Assembly: GCA_031276375.1 (NCBI GenBank)
Contig: JAISNE010000366.1
Location: forward strand, 1-6,646
Source: Accumulibacter sp.
GTDB taxonomy: Bacteria; Pseudomonadota; Gammaproteobacteria; Burkholderiales; Rhodocyclaceae
Length of the DNA stretch: 6,646 nt
Direction of reading: 5' to 3'
Below the pieces are notes generated by a model. It was given only the letters and a program-made list of their open reading frames with translations, was not told the DNA's origin and did not search any database. Made by a program: the position numbers and the translations under genes. This document shows positions 1-5,915 of the stretch, in pieces. Each line of letters starts with the position of its first letter. Position 1 is the stretch's first letter.

Positions 1-20
1 CGCGATCCGCGGGAAAATGA

Positions 21-44
21 CGGATCAGCGGGCGGATCAGCGCG
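21..44. repeat. Two-copy 12-bp tandem repeat at the exporter stop
   Basis: CGGATCAGCGGG (21-32) is followed directly by CGGATCAGCGCG (33-44), identical at 11 of 12 positions. The second copy contains the exporter stop codon (TCA at 37-39 on the plus strand); the first lies just past it. It looks like a local slippage duplication, with no sign of function. Confidence 0.6.
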
Positions 45-666
45 CCACGATCATGCGCACGCCGAGCGCCACGAAGATCGTTCCCGCCAGCCGGTCCAGC
101 CACACGCCCGCGCGCGCGCGCCGTTGCAGCCATTGCCCGACGCTTCCGGAAAAATAGCCGAGCAGGCCGAACAGCAGCGCCGCCTGCGCGGTGAACACGA
201 GGCCGAGCTGCGCCGTTTGCCAGCCGACGATGCCGCGTTCGGCGATGATGAACTGCGGCAGGAAGGAAAGGAAAAAAAGCGCCACCTTGGGATTGATGGC
301 GTTGGCCAAGAGGCCCCTGGCGAACAGGCGGGGCAGCGGCTCGTCCGCGCCGCCCGCCGTCGCCGCCCGCGCCTGACCGCGGCTTTGCAGCGCGCGGACG
401 CCGAGCCACGCCAGATACAGCCCGCCGCCGACCCGCAGCGCCAGGAAGGCCGGCGGCGAGGCGGCGATCAGGGCGCTGACGCCGAGCGTCGCCAGCACGG
501 TGTGGCTCAGGCAGCCGCAAGCGCAGCCCAGCCCGAAGGCGATGCCCGCGACGCGCCCGCGCGACATGCCGAATCCCAGCACCATCAGGTTGTCCGGCCC
601 CGGCGCGACGGTGATCGCCACCGCCGCCGCGAGGAAGCCGAGGAATTGTTCCGGAATCAGCAGCAT
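37..666 (-). CDS. LysE/RhtB-family amino-acid exporter
   Basis: Predicted inner-membrane exporter of the LysE/RhtB family, whose members export amino acids or derivatives such as lysine, threonine, homoserine or homoserine lactone; the substrate cannot be read from the sequence. The 209-residue length is normal for the family. The signature PGPDN is at residues 22-26, at the end of the first hydrophobic segment, and a second conserved block with NPK (125-127) and FLSFLPQF (132-139) starts the second half. About six hydrophobic segments are visible, near 8-26, 39-62, 66-92, 114-139, 148-172 and 190-207. A charged, small-residue loop (about 95-113) separates the halves. The ATG lies 12 bp after the purM stop, so it is probably co-transcribed with purM; the ribosome site is weak. 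No other ATG occurs before residue 28, which lies beyond PGPDN, so this start is favoured. Oddity: C48, C50 and C52 form a CxCxC cluster in segment 2. Family assignment is strong; substrate is unknown. Confidence 0.9.
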   Translation of the reverse strand: MLLIPEQFLGFLAAAVAITVAPGPDNLMVLGFGMSRGRVAGIAFGLGCACGCLSHTVLATLGVSALIAASPPAFLALRVGGGLYLAWLGVRALQSRGQARAATAGGADEPLPRLFARGLLANAINPKVALFFLSFLPQFIIAERGIVGWQTAQLGLVFTAQAALLFGLLGYFSGSVGQWLQRRARAGVWLDRLAGTIFVALGVRMIVAR

Positions 667-678
667 CGCCCGCGCCGG

Positions 679-1728
679 TCAAACGACCGCTGTTTGCGCT
701 TCTGTGTCCCGGCGCGCTTCGATGCGGCCGATTTCGAGGGCCTCCTGGCCGGCACCGCGCAGCAGCGCCTGCGCCTGTCCGGCGTTCTCCGGGGCGACCA
801 CCACGCACAGGCCGATGCCGCAGTTGAAGACGCGGTGCATTTCGCTTTCGGCCACCTTGCCGGCGCTTTGCAGCCACTGGAAGAGCGGCGGACGATGCCA
901 CGCCGAGGCGTCGATCACCGCCTTGACGTTCGGCGGCAGCACGCGCGGCACGTTCCCGGTCAGGCCGCCGCCGGTGATGTGCGCCATGCCCTTGACCGGC
1001 AATTCGGCCAGCAGGGCCCGCATCGGCTTGACGTAGATGCGCGTCGGCTCCATCAGCGCGTCGGCCAGCGTGCGGGCGCCGTCGAACGGCGCGAAGAGGT
1101 CCGGGCGGGCCGCGGCGAGAATCCCGCGCACCAGCGAATAGCCGTTGGAATGCGCGCCCGACGACGGCAGGCCGAGCACCGCGTCGCCCGGCGCGATGTC
1201 CTGCCCGGTGATGATCCTCGATTTTTCCACCACGCCGACGGCGAATCCGGCCAGATCGTATTCGCCCGGCGGATACATGCCCGGCATTTCCGCCGTCTCG
1301 CCGCCGATCAGCGCGCAGCCCGCGAGTTCGCAACCCTTGGCGATGCCCTCGATGACGCGCGCCGCGGTGTCCACGTCGAGCTTGCCGCAGGCGAAATAGT
1401 CGAGGAAGAACAGCGGTTCGGCGCCCTGCACCAGCACGTCGTTGACGCTCATCGCCACGAGGTCGATGCCCACCGTGTCGTGACGCCCGAGTTCGAACGC
1501 CAGCTTCAGTTTGGTGCCGACGCCGTCGGTGCCGGAAACCAGCACCGGCTCGCGGTAACGCTTGGGCACCTCGAACAGCGCGCCGAAGCCGCCGAGGCCG
1601 CCGAGCGCGCCTTCGCGCAGGGTTTTCCGGGCGAACGGCTTGATGCGCTCGACCAGGGCGTCGCCGGCATCGATATCGACACCGGCGTCACGGTAGGAAA
1701 GGGATGGCGGCGTGGCGGGCTGAGTCAT
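679..1728 (-). CDS. purM: Phosphoribosylformylglycinamidine cyclo-ligase (AIR synthetase)
   Basis: Cytosolic enzyme of de novo purine synthesis: ATP-dependent ring closure of formylglycinamidine ribonucleotide to aminoimidazole ribonucleotide. The 349-residue product matches the usual family length (about 345). Recognisable blocks in order: [12 protein letters not shown] (12-23), [13 protein letters not shown] (65-77), the nucleotide/metal-binding stretch around [12 protein letters not shown] (94-105), [11 protein letters not shown] (142-152), [13 protein letters not shown] (189-201), the glycine-rich [16 protein letters not shown] (250-265) and [10 protein letters not shown] (297-306). The frame is open further upstream to a GTG at 1758, adding ten residues ([10 protein letters not shown]) unlike the family. 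The ATG at 1728 is therefore preferred; it has only a weak GGA eight bases ahead. It is divergent from hda and followed 12 bp later by the LysE-family gene. No missing motif or frameshift is seen. Confidence 0.97.
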   Translation of the reverse strand: MTQPATPPSLSYRDAGVDIDAGDALVERIKPFARKTLREGALGGLGGFGALFEVPKRYREPVLVSGTDGVGTKLKLAFELGRHDTVGIDLVAMSVNDVLVQGAEPLFFLDYFACGKLDVDTAARVIEGIAKGCELAGCALIGGETAEMPGMYPPGEYDLAGFAVGVVEKSRIITGQDIAPGDAVLGLPSSGAHSNGYSLVRGILAAARPDLFAPFDGARTLADALMEPTRIYVKPMRALLAELPVKGMAHITGGGLTGNVPRVLPPNVKAVIDASAWHRPPLFQWLQSAGKVAESEMHRVFNCGIGLCVVVAPENAGQAQALLRGAGQEALEIGRIEARRDTEAQTAVV

Positions 1729-1763
1729 TCTGGATATCCGGATGAGGCTTGCGATCACGGTGG

Positions 1764-1772
1764 TGGTAAAAT
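1764..1772 (+). promoter_or_regulatory. Extended -10 promoter candidate for hda
   Basis: TGGTAAAAT fits the extended -10 pattern TGn-TAnAAT; the hexamer TAAAAT matches the sigma70 consensus at five of six positions. No clear -35 is present at normal spacing, which extended -10 promoters can tolerate. Initiation would be near 1779, about 74 nt before the hda ATG at 1853. This also argues against the in-frame upstream ATG at 1742, which lies before the promoter. Confidence 0.45.
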
Positions 1773-1797
1773 CCGCAGCCTGTGATGAAGACCTCGA

Positions 1798-1803
1798 ATT
1801 CTA
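1798..1803 (-). promoter_or_regulatory. Possible -10 element for purM
   Basis: Read on the minus strand, TAGAAT matches the sigma70 -10 consensus at five of six positions and lies about 70 bases upstream of the purM ATG. No good -35 hexamer is found 16-18 bp further upstream and there is no TGn extension, so this is only a candidate. Initiation would be near 1791, giving a purM leader of roughly 63 nt. Confidence 0.3.
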
Positions 1804-1852
1804 TCCGAAATCCAGGCTCCGCGTGCGCCTGCGCCCGCTTCTCGCCCCGCCG

Positions 1853-2527
1853 ATGCGCCAACTGATCCTCGATCTGCTGCCGGAAAATCCGCCCCGTCTC
1901 GACAACTTCGTCCCCGGCGGGAACGCCGAGGCCGTCGCCGCGCTGGCCGCCTGGGCGATGCCGGAGCAGCGGGAAATTTCGCTCTTGCTGTACGGCGAGT
2001 CCGGCTGCGGTAAAACGCACCTGCTGCGCGCCAGCGCCGCCGTCTATCACGACGCCGCCGTCACGCCCGGCCTGGAGGGGGTCGAGACCCGCGGCGAGAG
2101 CCCGCCGCGCATCGCCGTCGATAACGTCGAGGCGCTTTCCGACGCTGGCCAGATCGTCCTGTTCAATCTCTTCAACCGGCTGCGCGCCGCCGGCGGGCGC
2201 TTGCTCACCGCCGCCGCCGCGCCGCCGCGCCGCCTGCCCCTGCGCGAGGATCTGCGCACCCGGCTCGGTTCGGGCCTGGTGTATCGCCTGCTTTCGCTCT
2301 CCGACGAGGAGAAGCGGCGCGTCCTCGCGGCGCAGGCCGCGGCGCGCGCCCTGGCCCTGCCGCCGGGCGCGCTCGATTACCTGCTGACCCGCGCGGCGCG
2401 CGACATGCGCCATCTGATGGCCGTGCTCGCCGCGCTCGACCGTTATTCGCTGGAATACAAGCGGCCGGTCACGCTGCCCCTGCTGCGCGAAATCCTGCAA
2501 CATTCCCCTCCGGTGACCCTGCCATGA
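1853..2527 (+). CDS. hda: DnaA regulatory inactivator Hda
   Basis: AAA+ DnaA paralogue that, with the DNA-loaded sliding clamp, stimulates hydrolysis of DnaA-bound ATP and so limits re-initiation of chromosome replication. The 224-residue product consists of the AAA+ region without the DnaA DNA-binding domain, as expected for Hda. Visible features: an N-terminal clamp-binding-like motif QLILDL (3-8), canonical Walker A GESGCGKT (48-55), Walker B IAVDN (87-91), the box VII-like DLRTRL (133-138) with R137 as candidate arginine finger, and the sensor-2-like RDMRHL (183-188). The ATG at 1853 is chosen because it places the clamp motif at the very N-terminus. An in-frame ATG at 1742 would add 37 unrelated residues and precede the likely promoter. 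The ATG lacks a Shine-Dalgarno sequence and follows a C-rich leader. The stop overlaps the next gene by ATGA, implying an operon and translational coupling. Confidence 0.93.
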   Translation: MRQLILDLLPENPPRLDNFVPGGNAEAVAALAAWAMPEQREISLLLYGESGCGKTHLLRASAAVYHDAAVTPGLEGVETRGESPPRIAVDNVEALSDAGQIVLFNLFNRLRAAGGRLLTAAAAPPRRLPLREDLRTRLGSGLVYRLLSLSDEEKRRVLAAQAAARALALPPGALDYLLTRAARDMRHLMAVLAALDRYSLEYKRPVTLPLLREILQHSPPVTLP

Positions 2528-3189
2528 ACCTTGCCTTGTTCGACCTCGACAACACGCTGCTCTCTTGCGACAGCGATTTTGAATGGGCGCAATTCCTGAT
2601 CGACAAGGGTGTGCTCGACGCCGGAACATACGCGGCGAAGAACGAGTATTTCTTCGCGCAATACCGGGCCGGCACGCTCGACATCGGCGAATTCCTGGAT
2701 TTCCAGTTGCAGCCGCTCGCCCGTCACCCGCGCGCGCGGCTCGACGCCTGGCATCGGGAATTCATGGCCGCGCGCATCCTGCCGGCGATCGGCGGCAAGG
2801 CCCGCGCGCTGGTGCGGCGGCATTTGAACGACGGCGACCTGTGCGCGCTGGTCACCGCCACCAACAGCTTCGTCACCGGCCCGATCTGCCTGGAGTTCGG
2901 CCTCGCCCACCTGGTCGCCACCATCCCGGCGCAGGAGAACGGCCAGTTCACCGGGCAGGCGCGCGGCCAGCCGTCCTTCCGCGAAGGCAAGATCGCGCGC
3001 GTCGAAGCCTGGCTGGAGTCGATGGGGTTCTGGTGGAGCAGCTTCGAGCGGACGTGGTTCTACAGCGATTCGCACAACGATCTGCCGCTCCTCTCAAGCG
3101 TCAGCGATCCGGTCGCCGTCGACCCGGACGAAACGCTGCTCGCGCACGCGCAAAATGCCGGCTGGGCGGTGCTGAAACTGCACGGGTGA
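2524..3189 (+). CDS. HAD superfamily subfamily IB phosphatase
   Basis: Predicted cytosolic Mg-dependent phosphohydrolase of the HAD superfamily, subfamily IB (SerB-like group). All four HAD motifs are present in 221 residues: motif I FDLDNTLL with nucleophile D7 and acid/base D9; motif II VTATN with T111; a motif III lysine, probably K156 in EGKI; and motif IV YSDSHNDLP with D182 and D186. An alpha-helical cap would lie after motif I, about residues 15-85. Relatives in proteobacteria are labelled variously as phosphoserine phosphatase-like, histidinol-phosphatase or phosphatidylglycerophosphatase C-like; the sequence alone does not decide. I see no membrane segment, which argues mildly against a membrane-lipid substrate. 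It starts inside the hda stop (ATGA) with no clear ribosome site, so translation is probably coupled to hda. The fold and chemistry are secure; the substrate is not. Confidence 0.9.
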   Translation: MNLALFDLDNTLLSCDSDFEWAQFLIDKGVLDAGTYAAKNEYFFAQYRAGTLDIGEFLDFQLQPLARHPRARLDAWHREFMAARILPAIGGKARALVRRHLNDGDLCALVTATNSFVTGPICLEFGLAHLVATIPAQENGQFTGQARGQPSFREGKIARVEAWLESMGFWWSSFERTWFYSDSHNDLPLLSSVSDPVAVDPDETLLAHAQNAGWAVLKLHG

Positions 3190-3295
3190 TGCAGCGATTC
3201 GTCCGCCATGCGCTTTTTCCAGACCTTGCCTTTTCAAACCATCCGGCCATGATCCCAGCGCCTGGCCGTTCATCGAGAGTAAAAACGATCCAGCG
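3190..3295 (+). promoter_or_regulatory. Gap before pcnB with weak promoter candidate
   Basis: This 106-bp gap is the second largest non-coding stretch in the window. It holds a weak sigma70-like pair, TTGCCT (3226-3231) and CATGAT (3248-3253), spaced 16 bp. A short inverted repeat GGCCA/TGGCC (about 3245-3266) overlaps the -10 candidate. There is no GC stem followed by a T-run, so I see no terminator, and transcription from hda may read through into pcnB. Confidence 0.25.
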
Positions 3296-4672
3296 ATGAT
3301 CCGCAAATTCTTTTCCAGAGTCTTCGGCGGCAAACTGCCGGGACGCGCGGGCGCTCCCGCGGTCATTCCGCGCGCCAGGCACGGCGTCCGCCGCGAGGCG
3401 ATCAGCAACGGCAGCCGGCGCGTCGTCGAAACCCTCCAGGCCGGCGGCTACAAGGCGTTCATCGTCGGCGGCGCGGTGCGCGATCTGCTGGCCGGCATCG
3501 CGCCCAAGGACTTCGATGTCGCCACCGACGCCACGCCCGAACAGGTGCGCCAGCATTTCCGGCGCTCGCGCATCATCGGCCGGCGCTTCCAGATCGTGCA
3601 CGTGATGATGGGCCAGGAGACCGTCGAGGTCACCACTTTTCGCGGCCAGCACGGCCGGCAGGACGGCCCTTGCGCGCAAACCGACGAACAGGGCCGGGTG
3701 CTGCGCGACAACGTTTTCGGCTCGCAGAAGGAGGACGCCGCGCGCCGCGACTTCACGGTCAACGCGCTGTACTACGATCCGGTGACGGAAACGGTGACCG
3801 ACTACCACCAGGGGCTGGCCGACCTCGAACGGAAGAGCCTGCGCATGATCGGCAACCCGGCCACGCGCTACCGCGAAGATCCGGTGCGCATGCTGCGCGC
3901 CGTGCGCCTCGCGGCCAAGCTGGGCTTTTCCATCGACGCGGACACGCTGGGGCCGATCGGCGAGCTGGCCGGGCTGATCGAAAACGTTCCGCCGTCGCGC
4001 CTGTTCGACGAAATGCTCAAGCTGCTCACCTCGGGGCATTCGCTCAAATGCCTGCAAAGCCTGCGCGCCAAGGGGCTGCATCGCGGCCTGCTGCCGTTGC
4101 TCGACGTCATCGTCGAACAGCCGCTCGGCAAGCGCTTCGTGACGCTGGCGCTGGAAAACACCGACCGGCGCGTGCGCGAAGGCCGGCCGATCTCGTCGGG
4201 CTTCCTGTTCGCCACGCTGCTCTGGAACGAAGTCATGACCCAGTGGGAAGCGTTCAAGGCCGACGGCGAACATCCGATCCCCGCGCTTTACCGGGCCATG
4301 GACGAGGTGCTCGACGCGCAGGCCGAAAAACTGGCGATCACCCGCCGCGTCGCCGGCGACATCAAGGACATCTGGGCGCTCCAGCCGCGCTTCGAACAGC
4401 GTTCCGGCAAGCGCCCCCACGCGCTGCTGGAGCATCCGCGCTTCAAGGCCGGCCTCGATTTCCTGCGGCTGCGCGCCGAGGCGGGCGAAGTGGACGCCGC
4501 GCTGGGACAATGGTGGTCGGACTTTTTCGACGCCGGCGGCCAAGCGCGCGCGGCGATGCTGGCGACGCAAGGCCCGGATCCGCGGAAAAAACGCCGGCGG
4601 CGCAAGCGCAAGGCGGCGGACGCCACAGCCGAATCCACGCCGTCCGATCAATCCACGTCCTCCGCCGCGTGA
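3296..4672 (+). CDS. pcnB: Poly(A) polymerase I
   Basis: Adds 3' poly(A) tails to RNA, promoting decay of mRNA fragments and small regulatory RNAs. It is a class II nucleotidyltransferase related to CCA-adding enzymes. The 458-residue length is close to the E. coli enzyme. The catalytic head carries FIVGGAVRDLL (55-65), the metal-binding pair D72/D74 in KDFDVATD, VEVTTFRG (110-117) with E111 as candidate third carboxylate, and RRDFTVNAL (150-158). The RNA-binding/neck region contains EDPVRMLRAVRLAAKLGF (194-211). A basic tail RKKRRRRKRK (430-439), followed by a Ser/Thr/Ala-rich end, is typical of PcnB rather than CCA transferase. The MIRKFFSRVFG start is familiar for betaproteobacterial PcnB, although the ribosome site ahead of the ATG is poor. 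folK follows after 13 bp, so co-transcription is likely. A CCA-adding enzyme is the main alternative, made unlikely by the length and basic tail. Confidence 0.94.
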   Translation: MIRKFFSRVFGGKLPGRAGAPAVIPRARHGVRREAISNGSRRVVETLQAGGYKAFIVGGAVRDLLAGIAPKDFDVATDATPEQVRQHFRRSRIIGRRFQIVHVMMGQETVEVTTFRGQHGRQDGPCAQTDEQGRVLRDNVFGSQKEDAARRDFTVNALYYDPVTETVTDYHQGLADLERKSLRMIGNPATRYREDPVRMLRAVRLAAKLGFSIDADTLGPIGELAGLIENVPPSRLFDEMLKLLTSGHSLKCLQSLRAKGLHRGLLPLLDVIVEQPLGKRFVTLALENTDRRVREGRPISSGFLFATLLWNEVMTQWEAFKADGEHPIPALYRAMDEVLDAQAEKLAITRRVAGDIKDIWALQPRFEQRSGKRPHALLEHPRFKAGLDFLRLRAEAGEVDAALGQWWSDFFDAGGQARAAMLATQGPDPRKKRRRRKRKAADATAESTPSDQSTSSAA

Positions 4673-4685
4673 GCCGGAACGCGGC

Positions 4686-5204
4686 ATGTCCCTGGCCTTC
4701 GTCGCCATCGGCGCCAATCTCGCCGATCCGCTTGCCCAGGTCCGCGCCGGAATCGACGCGCTCGTCCGCCTGCCCGGCGCGCGCCTGACGCGCGCCTCCT
4801 CGCTCTACCGCAGCGCGCCGGTGGGCATCCGCGGCCAGCCGGACTTCATCAACGCGGTCGCCGCGCTGGAAACGGAACTGGCGCCGCGCGCGCTGCTCGC
4901 GGCGCTGTTCGCCATCGAAGCGCGTTTCGGCCGCCGCCGCGACTTCCCCCGCGCCCCGCGCACGCTCGATCTCGACCTTTTGCTCTACGACGCCGAAACG
5001 ATCGACACGCCGGAGCTGCAAGTGCCGCATCCGCGCATGCATCTGCGCGCCTTCGTCCTCGCGCCGCTGCTCGAAATCGCCCCGGATTGCCGCATCCCCG
5101 GACGCGGCCGCGCCGCCGCGTGGCTGCCCGCCGCGCGCACGCAGCGCATCGAAAGGCTCGCCGCGCCGAGCGCCGGCCGTCACGCCGAGGCACGCGCCTC
5201 TTGA
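4686..5204 (+). CDS. folK: 2-amino-4-hydroxy-6-hydroxymethyldihydropteridine pyrophosphokinase
   Basis: HPPK transfers pyrophosphate from ATP to 6-hydroxymethyl-7,8-dihydropterin, the step before dihydropteroate synthase in folate synthesis; cytosolic. The 172 residues show the family landmarks: AIGANL (7-12) with the pterin-loop region, YRSAPVG (41-47), the signature PRTLDLDLLLY (91-101) with Mg-binding D95 and D97, and VPHPRMHLR (113-121) with H115 and R121. Residues R92, D95, D97, H115 and R121 sit at the same numbers as in E. coli HPPK as I remember it. The last 20 or so residues are Ala/Arg-rich and probably variable. The ATG is 13 bp after pcnB with a weak GGA seven bases ahead, consistent with the same transcript. 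Its stop codon overlaps the -35 candidate for the next gene. Confidence 0.95.
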   Translation: MSLAFVAIGANLADPLAQVRAGIDALVRLPGARLTRASSLYRSAPVGIRGQPDFINAVAALETELAPRALLAALFAIEARFGRRRDFPRAPRTLDLDLLLYDAETIDTPELQVPHPRMHLRAFVLAPLLEIAPDCRIPGRGRAAAWLPAARTQRIERLAAPSAGRHAEARAS

Positions 5205-5229
5205 CCCGCCCCGGTCTACCCTGTATATC
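5201..5229 (+). promoter_or_regulatory. Sigma70-like promoter before the kinase-panB pair
   Basis: TTGACC (5201-5206, five of six matches to the -35 consensus) and TATATC (5224-5229, four of six matches to the -10) are separated by the optimal 17 bp. The -35 overlaps the folK stop codon (TGA at 5202-5204). Initiation would be near 5236, giving a kinase leader of only about 23 nt. It would let the kinase and panB be expressed separately from pcnB-folK. The last base of the -10 is C rather than the preferred T, so strength is uncertain. Confidence 0.5.
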
Positions 5230-5258
5230 CTAGGCGCGTCCGGTTCCGCCCCCCGCCC

Positions 5259-5912
5259 ATGAAGAAGAATCTTCTCAAATCCGCCCGCCACATCGTCGTC
5301 GAAGGTCCCATCGGCGTCGGCAAAACCACCCTGGCGGAGCGTCTCGCCGAATACCTGGACGCCGACCTGCTGCTCGAACAGCCCGAAACGAACCCGTTCC
5401 TCGCCCGTTTCTACCAGGATCCCCAACGCTACGCGCTACAGGCGCAGTTGTGCTTTCTGTTCCAGCGTCTCGAACAGATGCGCGGCCTGGCCCAGCCGGG
5501 CTTGTTCACGCACGCGGTCATCAGCGATTACCTGGTGGAAAAGGAACTGCTGTTCGCCGGACTGACGCTCGGCGACGACGAATACGCCCTCTACCGGCAA
5601 ATATACGACCGCGTTTTCCAGCAGGCCGGACCCGCGCCCGATCTGGTGATCTATCTGCAAGCCAGCCCGGAAACCCTGATCGAGCGCGTGCGCAGGCGCG
5701 GTGTCGAAATGGAAAGAAAAATCGACGACGACTACCTGACCCGGCTCGGGGAACGCTATACCCGCTTCTTCCACAATTACACGGCCGCGCCGGTGATGGT
5801 GGTCAATTCCGAACATCTCAACGTCGTCGACGATCCCGCCGATTTCCAGCTTCTCGTCCAGCGCGTCGAAGCCATGCGCGGACTCCGTGAATATTTCAAC
5901 AGAGGATACTGA
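5259..5912 (+). CDS. Deoxynucleoside kinase
   Basis: Predicted cytosolic salvage kinase that phosphorylates deoxynucleosides to 5'-monophosphates using NTP, of the dCK/dGK/dNK family; specificity is undetermined. The 217 residues contain the P-loop GPIGVGKTT (16-24, K22), an early acidic position E40 in LLEQPETNPF matching the family's candidate catalytic base, and FQRLEQM (68-74) of the substrate-pocket helix. At the usual DR[S/Y] position the sequence reads ISDYLVEKE (88-96), with D90 but no following Arg. The LID-like basic segment RVRRRGVEMERK spans 143-154. The ATG is the only sensible start: no ATG, GTG or TTG lies in frame in the upstream gap and the next Met is residue 74. No Shine-Dalgarno is visible; the leader is C-rich. 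panB begins 3 bp after the stop, so the pair is probably one operon. Thymidylate or gluconate kinase is less likely given the PETNPF and LID patterns. Confidence 0.9.
   Translation: MKKNLLKSARHIVVEGPIGVGKTTLAERLAEYLDADLLLEQPETNPFLARFYQDPQRYALQAQLCFLFQRLEQMRGLAQPGLFTHAVISDYLVEKELLFAGLTLGDDEYALYRQIYDRVFQQAGPAPDLVIYLQASPETLIERVRRRGVEMERKIDDDYLTRLGERYTRFFHNYTAAPVMVVNSEHLNVVDDPADFQLLVQRVEAMRGLREYFNRGY
5901..5906 (+). promoter_or_regulatory. Ribosome binding site of panB
   Basis: AGAGGA lies nine bases before the panB ATG at 5916, inside the last codons of the kinase gene. It is the clearest Shine-Dalgarno sequence in the window, the other genes having weak or no such sites, and it supports the panB start. 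Confidence 0.7.
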
Positions 5913-5915
5913 ACC

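Noticed and set aside
1732..1739. Palindrome GGATATCC just before the purM start as an operator
   Set aside because: Only 8 bp, does not extend symmetrically, does not resemble a PurR site, and is likely to occur by chance.
124..1785. A 553-codon open frame on the plus strand opposite the exporter and purM
   Set aside because: Its translation is low-complexity, rich in Arg, Ala, Glu, Gln and His, with no recognisable motif, and it runs antisense to two well-supported genes. Such frames are common opposite GC-rich codons.
1742..1852. A 37-codon N-terminal extension of hda from the ATG at 1742
   Set aside because: It would place the clamp-binding-like motif internally and start upstream of the likely promoter. 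The extension resembles no Hda sequence.
2119..2127. Asp-Asn instead of Asp-Asp/Glu in the Hda Walker B motif (D90-N91), a possible catalytic defect
   Set aside because: As I remember the E. coli Hda sequence, it also has IDNIE at this position, so it is a family trait rather than a defect.
3213..3220. T-run after the HAD phosphatase gene as an intrinsic terminator
   Set aside because: No stable GC-rich hairpin immediately precedes the T5 run.
4583..4594. A-run (six A) in the pcnB basic tail as a programmed frameshift site; the -1 frame stays open to 4788 into folK
   Set aside because: The reading phase (CGG AAA AAA CGC) does not give the classic X XXY YYZ slippery heptamer, and no stimulatory stem or pseudoknot was evident by eye. 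The open alternative frame is expected in GC-rich DNA.
3101..4717. A 538-codon open frame on the minus strand opposite pcnB
   Set aside because: Antisense shadow of pcnB with compositionally biased translation and no family motif; pcnB carries the full set of catalytic motifs.
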